From the NCBI GenBank assembly GCA_018262195.1, contig JAGTRS010000024.1, positions 1 to 57,742 on the forward strand: a stretch of 57,742 bases of DNA, given 5' to 3'. Position 1 is the first letter of the stretch. Each line of letters begins with the position of its first letter. Shown here piece by piece: positions 52,873 through 57,742 of the stretch. The DNA is from Pseudomonadota bacterium (lineage in GTDB: Bacteria; Pseudomonadota; Gammaproteobacteria; Burkholderiales; Rhodocyclaceae). The translations under genes were made by a program, and so were the position numbers. The notes beneath the pieces are model-generated. The model ran no database searches. It had not been told where the DNA came from and was given only the letters and a program-made list of their open reading frames with translations.

Positions 52873-53904
52873 TTACCGGGGCAGTTGCTTGCCCGGCTTG
52901 GCGATACGCGGCGGGGGCGCATCAAAGGGGCGCGAGTTGTTCTGCCGGCGGCTGACCAGATGCGCGACGGTGGCTGAAACGCTGCCGCCCAGCAGCACAC
53001 CCAGGACCAGTTCGACCCAGCCATCGGCACTGCCGCTGCTGCTGTTTGGCGCCTGTGGTGGCGCGGCCTGAACGCTGGGCAGGAAGCCGGGGGGCGTTGC
53101 CTGCGCCTGCATGTCCTGCAGCTTTTGCCGCATGGCGCGGGATTCGGCGTTGAGGGTGAGGGCGGTGTTCAGTTTGTCCACTTCCTCGTTGAGCAGATGC
53201 AGGGAGGTTTCCATCTTGAGCAGGCGCTCTTCGAGGGCGTTGACCGGAGCGAGCGGGTCGCTGCTGCCAGACGGCAAGGCTTCCGGGGCTGAACCCAGGA
53301 TTACCCGGTCATTGCCGCTTGTCAGGCTGGCCAGTGTTTCGCGGGGCGCCGGCCGTTTGGCTGGCGCCGATGCCGTGTCCGTGATTTTCGGGCGGCGTGG
53401 CTTGGCGACTGGCTTGATCGGTTCGCCGGATTCATCCTGCTGCCAGGTGTCGGGAACTCGTTTGGCTTTGCGGGGCGCGGGGACTGCCGGTGGTGTCGGC
53501 GCTGCCTCGTCATCGTATTCGGTACGGGCTGCGGCCAGCGGTGGCGAGGGAAGCAGGACGTATTCCCGCTGCAGATCGATACCGCAGGCGGCGTGAACGC
53601 TGATGAGGTAAATCGGTTCGGCGATCGGTTTGCTGCCGGTGATGATCAGTCGGTAATCCTGGCCGATGCGGACGAGGCGCAGCCGACCGGCGGTGATGAC
53701 CGGGAAATCGGCGCCGGGTACGTTGCCCAGGGAAAAGCAGGCAACGTCGAGTTGGTCGCCCGAACTGAGAATGGGGAGTTCTGCCCGGATCGGCTCGCCG
53801 ATCCGCGAGTGGAGGTTTATCTCGCCGAATCCGACGGCGCTGGCCGTGCCGGAGAGTAATGCCGCGCTCCACAGCAGGGCGCGCAGCAATCTTGTTACGA
53901 TCAT
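52873..53904 (-). CDS. FimV-like protein with short C-terminal membrane anchor
   Basis: A 343-residue protein. A signal peptide (cut near GTASA, about residue 23) is followed by the FimV N-terminal domain hallmark GFGEINLHSRIGEPIRAELP. Then come a Pro/Lys/Arg-rich low-complexity stretch (about 130-200), a coiled coil (about 225-275, LEERLLKMETSLHLLNEEVD), and a hydrophobic segment near 300-318 (VLGVLLGGSVSATVAHL). FimV proteins scaffold type IV pili and polar structures and bind peptidoglycan through LysM, but no LysM or TPR part is clear here. It is shorter than classic FimV. Context gives no partner except the distant pilus operon. Confidence 0.72.
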   Translation of the reverse strand: MIVTRLLRALLWSAALLSGTASAVGFGEINLHSRIGEPIRAELPILSSGDQLDVACFSLGNVPGADFPVITAGRLRLVRIGQDYRLIITGSKPIAEPIYLISVHAACGIDLQREYVLLPSPPLAAARTEYDDEAAPTPPAVPAPRKAKRVPDTWQQDESGEPIKPVAKPRRPKITDTASAPAKRPAPRETLASLTSGNDRVILGSAPEALPSGSSDPLAPVNALEERLLKMETSLHLLNEEVDKLNTALTLNAESRAMRQKLQDMQAQATPPGFLPSVQAAPPQAPNSSSGSADGWVELVLGVLLGGSVSATVAHLVSRRQNNSRPFDAPPPRIAKPGKQLPR

Positions 53905-54017
53905 GCCGGGATCTATGTCGTTCTATTTTTGAGTGCGGGAACTCTAACATCGGGCTGGTCATCACCGCGTGAAATATTGCAAACTTTGATCCTCCTCCTC
54001 TTCTCGGAAATCGATCC

Positions 54018-54719
54018 ATGAATTTTGTCTTTGCACCGCATCCTGTTACCAGCCTTCCTGTGGCCGGAACCGACCAGCGTTTTCCGGTGCGCCGGGTGTT
54101 CTGTGTCGGCCGCAACTACGCCGATCACGCCCGTGAAATGGGGGCGCTTGATCAGGCCGAGGGGCGCGAGCCGCCGTTCTTCTTTACCAAGCCGGCCGAT
54201 GCGGTGGTTGCCGGGGCCGGGGAGCTGAGCGTCAAGTATCCGCCGCAGACCGCCAACCTGCACCATGAGATCGAGATGGTCGTGGCGCTGGGGGCTGGTG
54301 GCGAGAATGTTTCGGTTGAGGCGGCAAAGGGGCTGATCTTCGGTTACGCCGTCGGCCTCGATCTGACCCGTCGCGACATGCAGGCGAAGGCCAAGGAGAA
54401 GAGCCACCCGTGGGACATGAGCAAAGGCTTTGACCAGTCGGCGGTGGCCGGCGAAATCAGCCCGGTGGCAGTCAGTGGCTACCCTGAGTCGGGACGCATC
54501 TGGTTGAAAGTGAATGGACAGGTGCGCCAGGAGGGTGACCTGTCGGCCATGATGTGGAAGGTGGCTGACATCATTGCCAACCTGTCGACGCTGGTCCGGC
54601 TGGAGGCTGGTGACCTGATCTATACCGGCACACCGGCTGGAGTCGGCGCCATTGTTCCGGGCGATCTGCTGGAAGCGGGCGTCGATAAGGTCGGGACGCT
54701 GCGCGCCCGGATCGTTTAA
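54018..54719 (+). CDS. Fumarylacetoacetate hydrolase family protein
   Basis: A 233-residue FAH-family enzyme. It has RVFCVGRNYADHAREMG, FFFTKPADAVV, the metal-binding LHHEIEMVVALG with two Glu, the SHPWDMSKGFDQSAV stretch and IYTGTPAGVGAIVPGD. Family members cleave C-C bonds of fumarylpyruvate or acylpyruvates, or act as decarboxylases. The convergent paaK nearby hints at aromatic metabolism but does not prove it. Confidence 0.9.
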   Translation: MNFVFAPHPVTSLPVAGTDQRFPVRRVFCVGRNYADHAREMGALDQAEGREPPFFFTKPADAVVAGAGELSVKYPPQTANLHHEIEMVVALGAGGENVSVEAAKGLIFGYAVGLDLTRRDMQAKAKEKSHPWDMSKGFDQSAVAGEISPVAVSGYPESGRIWLKVNGQVRQEGDLSAMMWKVADIIANLSTLVRLEAGDLIYTGTPAGVGAIVPGDLLEAGVDKVGTLRARIV

Positions 54720-54724
54720 GGGCT

Positions 54725-54748
54725 GCCTCCCCGTTGTTCCGGGGAGGC
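54725..54748. terminator. Hairpin between convergent FAH and paaK genes
   Basis: GCCTCCCCG-TTGTTC-CGGGGAGGC makes a 9-bp stem with a six-base loop. It lies six bases after the FAH stop and 11 bases beyond the paaK stop on the other strand, and could stop both. There is no strong T-run on either side. Confidence 0.5.
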
Positions 54749-54758
54749 GCTGATTGTC

Positions 54759-56054
54759 TTACTTCGGGCGCTTGTCGATAACCCGCTTGGCTTTGCCGAT
54801 CGAGCGTTCGATGCCGCCGACCTCGACGACTTCGATCTTGGCCGAGACGCCAATATAGGACTTGATGTGGTGCTGCAGGTCGTGCGCCACGAATTCCTTC
54901 TCCGGGCCGCTGGCGAACTCGAACTCCGGCTTGATTTCGACATTGACCTTCATCGAATCAAGGTGGCCGTCGCGGCTGACTTCGATCAGGTAATGCGGCG
55001 ACAGCTTGGGCTGCTTGAGGATCAGTTCCTCGATCTGTGACGGGAAGACATTGACGCCACGGATGATCAGCATGTCATCGGAACGACCGGTGATCCGGTC
55101 GATGCGGCGCATGGAACGGGAGGTTGGCGGCAGCAGGCGGGTCAGGTCTCGGGTGCGATAGCGGATGATCGGCATCGCTTCCTTGGTCAGCGAGGTGAAG
55201 ACCAGTTCGCCCTTGCTGCCCTCGGGCAGCACTTCGCCGGTGACCGGGTCGATGATTTCCGGATAGAAATGGTCCTCCCAGATCACCGGGCCATCCTTGC
55301 TTTCAGCGCATTCGTTGGCGACGCCCGGGCCCATGACCTCCGACAGGCCGTAGATGTCGATGGCGTCGATATCGAAGACGTTCTCGATTTCGAGGCGCAT
55401 GGCGTGCGTCCAGGGTTCGGCGCCGTGGATGCCGATGCGCAGGTCGGTGCTGCGCGGGTCGATGCCCTGCCGGCGGAATTCGTCGGCAATGTTCAGCATG
55501 TAGGAGGGCGTGACCATGATGATGTTCGGCTTGAAGTCGCAGATCAGCTGGACCTGCTTTTCAGTCTGCCCGCCGGACATCGGGATCACCGTACAACCCA
55601 GCTTCTCGGCCCCGTAATGGGCGCCCAGGCCGCCGGTGAACAGGCCGTAGCCGTAGGCGACATGGACGATATCGCCGGGCCGGCCGCCGGAAGCGTAGAT
55701 CGAGCGGGCGATCAGGTCAGCCCAGGTGTCGATGTCCTTCTGCGTGTAGCCGACGACGGTCGGCTTGCCGGTCGTGCCGCTGGAGGCGTGGACGCGGACC
55801 ACTTTTTCGCGCGGCACGGCGAACATGTTGTAGGGATAGTTGTCGCGCAGATCCTGCTTGGTGGTGAACGGGAACTTGGCGAGGTCGGCCAGCGACTTGA
55901 AGTCATCCGGATGAACGCCGGCGGCGTCAAATGCTGCTTTATAGTGCGGCACGTTCTGGTAGACGTGGTTCAGCGTCCACTTCAATCGTTCGGTCTGCAG
56001 GGCGACGATTTCGTCGCGGCTGGCATTTTCTATGGCGTGTAGGCCTAGGCTCAT
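54759..56054 (-). CDS. paaK: Phenylacetate-CoA ligase PaaK
   Basis: A 431-residue adenylate-forming enzyme activating phenylacetate to its CoA thioester. ATP motif SSGTTGKPTVVGYT (91-104), the YGYGLFTGGLGAHYGAEKLG stretch, DIYGLSEVMGPGVA and a C-terminal YRTRDLTRL, GRSDDMLIIRGVNVFPSQIE. Length and motifs match PaaK. Other paa genes are not visible; the enzyme also serves anaerobic phenylacetate use in Rhodocyclales. It converges on the FAH gene. Confidence 0.95.
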   Translation of the reverse strand: MSLGLHAIENASRDEIVALQTERLKWTLNHVYQNVPHYKAAFDAAGVHPDDFKSLADLAKFPFTTKQDLRDNYPYNMFAVPREKVVRVHASSGTTGKPTVVGYTQKDIDTWADLIARSIYASGGRPGDIVHVAYGYGLFTGGLGAHYGAEKLGCTVIPMSGGQTEKQVQLICDFKPNIIMVTPSYMLNIADEFRRQGIDPRSTDLRIGIHGAEPWTHAMRLEIENVFDIDAIDIYGLSEVMGPGVANECAESKDGPVIWEDHFYPEIIDPVTGEVLPEGSKGELVFTSLTKEAMPIIRYRTRDLTRLLPPTSRSMRRIDRITGRSDDMLIIRGVNVFPSQIEELILKQPKLSPHYLIEVSRDGHLDSMKVNVEIKPEFEFASGPEKEFVAHDLQHHIKSYIGVSAKIEVVEVGGIERSIGKAKRVIDKRPK

Positions 56055-56184
56055 TATTCACTCCCTCCTGAACCATCAATTTTCATATTGTGGAAAAGCG
56101 GGGTGCTTGAGCCAGATCAATTCTGATGGTGTTTCCCGCCTGGGTGCCGTGCCTATCGCTTGTGCAGAGTGAAGTAACGGCGAC

Positions 56185-57543
56185 ATGCGACAATCCCGCC
56201 CCATGTTCGCAACCGCTGTCCGTGGCCTGATCGCCCACGCTTTTCCCATTCTGATTGCCCAGTTGTCCTCCATCGGCATGATGGTGGTCGATACCGCCGT
56301 GCTCGGCCATGTCAGCTCGCTCGATCTTGCCGCCGTGGCAATCGGTGGCGGCATTCATGTTTCCGTGGTCTTTGCACTGGTTGGCATCCTGCAGGCCGTG
56401 GCGCCCATCGTGGCGCATTTGCACGGGGCGAAACGTGACGGCGAGGTGGCGGGCATCCTGCAGCAGGGTTTCTGGCTGGCCTTGTTGCTGTCGGTGCCGG
56501 GCATTCTTTTCCTGACTCACCCCGGGGCGGCTCTCGGCATGGCCGACATGGATGTGGCGGTCGAGGCCAAGGTGCGGCAATACCTCGGTCTGCTTGCCTG
56601 GAGCTTGCCGGCATCGCTCTGTTACCGGACTTTCTGGGCCTTCTGCAATGCGCTGGGCAAGCCGCGGGTGCTGATGGGTATCGGGTTTTTCAGCTTGTGT
56701 CTGCATGCCGTATTGGCCTGGGGCCTGGCTTTGCAGGGCTGGCTGGGCGAATCGCTGGGCGTGGTCGGCTGCGCCCTGTCGAACGTGCTGATCGGCTGGC
56801 TGGCCTGCCTGAGCGGTGGCGCCTATCTGGCCTTCGGGCCGCTCGGCCGGCGTTACCGGCCATTTGCCAACTGGCAGTCACCACGCTGGCCAATCTGGCG
56901 GGAATTGTTGCGCATCGGCGTGCCGATGGGCTTGTCGAATCTGGTTGAGATTACCTCCTTCACATTGATCGCCTTGTTCGTCGCCTCGCTGGGGGCCCCA
57001 GTGGTGGCCGGGCACCGTATCGTCGCCAATATCTCGGCGCTGATCTACATGTTGCCGCTGTCACTTGCCATCGCGACGATGTCAGCGCTCGGCCAGGCGG
57101 TCGGGGCGCGTGACCCGTTGCGGGCCAGAGCGACCATTCGGGCCGGCTTGGTGCTTGCGGCATGCTCGTCTTCGTTGCTTGGCCTTCTGCTCTGGCTGGG
57201 GGCGCAGCCTCTGATCAATGCCTATACGGACGATCCGGCGGTTCGCGCCGTGGCCATGGGTCTGGTCGCCTACATCGCCATCTACCAGTTCTTCGATGCG
57301 CTGCAGACGATCGCCGGCCATTGTCTGCGCGCCTACCGGGTCACTTTCGTGCCGATGCTGGTTCAGACTTTCTGCTTCTGGGGTGTCGGTCTGCTCGGTG
57401 GCGCCTGGCTTTGCTATCGCTGGCAGCCACCGCTTGGCGTGGCCGGGTTCTGGCTGGCTTCGGTGATCAGTCTGGTCTTTGCGGCGGCCTTGTTGCTGCC
57501 GCTGCTGGCCAAGGCGATTCAGGCGGCAGAATCGACTCCATAA
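56185..57543 (+). CDS. MATE-family efflux transporter (NorM-like)
   Basis: A 452-residue membrane protein with about 12 hydrophobic helices. The MATE pattern is clear: LIAHAFPILIAQLSSIGMM, VDTAVLGHVSSLDLAAVAIG and, in the second half, RIGVPMGLSNLVEITSFTL and GHRIVANISALIYMLPLSLA. These export cationic drugs with Na+ or H+ exchange. The ATG at 56185 is preceded by weak purines; ATG at 56203 (MFATAVRGLIAHAFPIL) is also plausible. It diverges from paaK with about 130 bases between them. Confidence 0.92.
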   Translation: MRQSRPMFATAVRGLIAHAFPILIAQLSSIGMMVVDTAVLGHVSSLDLAAVAIGGGIHVSVVFALVGILQAVAPIVAHLHGAKRDGEVAGILQQGFWLALLLSVPGILFLTHPGAALGMADMDVAVEAKVRQYLGLLAWSLPASLCYRTFWAFCNALGKPRVLMGIGFFSLCLHAVLAWGLALQGWLGESLGVVGCALSNVLIGWLACLSGGAYLAFGPLGRRYRPFANWQSPRWPIWRELLRIGVPMGLSNLVEITSFTLIALFVASLGAPVVAGHRIVANISALIYMLPLSLAIATMSALGQAVGARDPLRARATIRAGLVLAACSSSLLGLLLWLGAQPLINAYTDDPAVRAVAMGLVAYIAIYQFFDALQTIAGHCLRAYRVTFVPMLVQTFCFWGVGLLGGAWLCYRWQPPLGVAGFWLASVISLVFAAALLLPLLAKAIQAAESTP

Positions 57544-57579
57544 TTATGAATTTCGGGCTGCAATTGTTTTAGCTGTCTG

Positions 57580-57588
57580 TGGTAAGAT
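57580..57588 (+). promoter_or_regulatory. Possible extended -10 promoter for sucC
   Basis: TGGTAAGAT at 57580-57588 fits an extended -10 (TG-n-TAAGAT), about 91 bases before the sucC start, without a clear -35. The gap from 57544 to 57679 holds nothing else recognised. Confidence 0.3.
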
Positions 57589-57679
57589 TTTGGGCTGAAA
57601 ACGCTATAACCGGGTGGGGTCGGGGGATCGTTCGGCTACTGCTCATTGCTCGCAACTCAACTAAACGCAAGGAAAGCGC

Positions 57680-57742
57680 ATGAAAATTCACGAATATCAG
57701 GGCAAACAAATCCTGAAGAAATTCGGCGTTACGGTTCCGCGC
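57680..57742 (+). CDS. sucC: Succinyl-CoA synthetase beta subunit SucC (N-terminal fragment)
   Basis: The first 21 codons read MKIHEYQGKQILKKFGVTVP and then Arg, the standard start of SucC, before the window ends. AAGGAAAG just upstream (from about 57669) is a good ribosome site. It makes succinyl-CoA/succinate plus ATP in the TCA cycle, with SucD expected next. Confidence 0.9.
   Translation, partial: MKIHEYQGKQILKKFGVTVPR

Overview
The window looks like a chromosomal segment of a GC-rich betaproteobacterium, most likely of the Rhodocyclales (Dechloromonas/Azonexus/Zoogloea type). The basis is gene content and order: an mla - murA - his - HIT - tatABC backbone of the betaproteobacterial kind, a short-form HisG, a PEP-CTERM protein beside a large exopolysaccharide (EPS) locus, and a PrsR-like sigma-54 response regulator. 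No rRNA or 16S-level evidence is present, so the genus is inference.

Layout. (1) 1-10507, minus strand: an MSHA-like type IV pilus or secretion assembly operon, led by a sigma-54 response regulator and followed by an ExeA/MshM-type ATPase, secretin, TPR protein, PilB/GspE-type ATPase, PilC/GspF-type membrane protein, a fused PilM/PilN-like protein and the start of a PilO/MshJ-like protein. (2) 10546-17641, plus strand: mlaFEDACB for phospholipid transport, an ABC-2 exporter, a BolA protein, murA and a cold-shock gene. (3) 17896-25693: histidine genes hisG-hisD, a two-gene chromate transporter, a small zinc-ribbon protein, hisC on the opposite strand, then hisB-H-A-F-I. (4) 25694-47977: an accessory island lying between hisI and hisE. 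It holds a PEP-CTERM protein and a Wzx/Wzy-type EPS cluster: initiating transferase, LMW tyrosine phosphatase, Wza, Wzc-type BY-kinase, two UDP-GlcNAc 2-epimerases, flippase, polymerase, three glycosyltransferases, an acetyltransferase, a heparinase-like lyase, rmlBAC and an AttH-like membrane-anchored protein. (5) 47978-50125: hisE, a HIT protein and tatABC, the continuation of the interrupted backbone. (6) 50134-57742: a class II amidotransferase, a DegS-like protease, a Nif3-like protein, a FimV-like protein, an FAH hydrolase, phenylacetate-CoA ligase, a MATE transporter and the first codons of sucC.

The most interesting signal is regulatory. The island has three good -24/-12 (sigma-54) promoter matches in its non-coding DNA: two before the PEP-CTERM gene and one before the EPS cluster. 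A TGACA/TGTCA inverted repeat lies about 135-150 bp upstream of two of the predicted starts, the usual place for an enhancer-binding-protein site. The regulator heading the pilus operon 15 kb away has the receiver signature of PrsR-type PEP-CTERM regulators and a GAFTGA loop, so one regulator may couple pilus assembly, surface protein and EPS (a floc or biofilm regulon). This coupling is inferred from sequence only. No exosortase, sensor kinase, rmlD or pilin gene is in the window.

Base composition is mosaic. Most genes are about 60% GC, but the block from about 32.9 to 39.75 kb (canonical wecB, wzx, wzy, two glycosyltransferases, acetyltransferase) is far more AT-rich (32% and 37% GC in two hand-counted 60-base lines), as expected for exchangeable repeat-unit genes.
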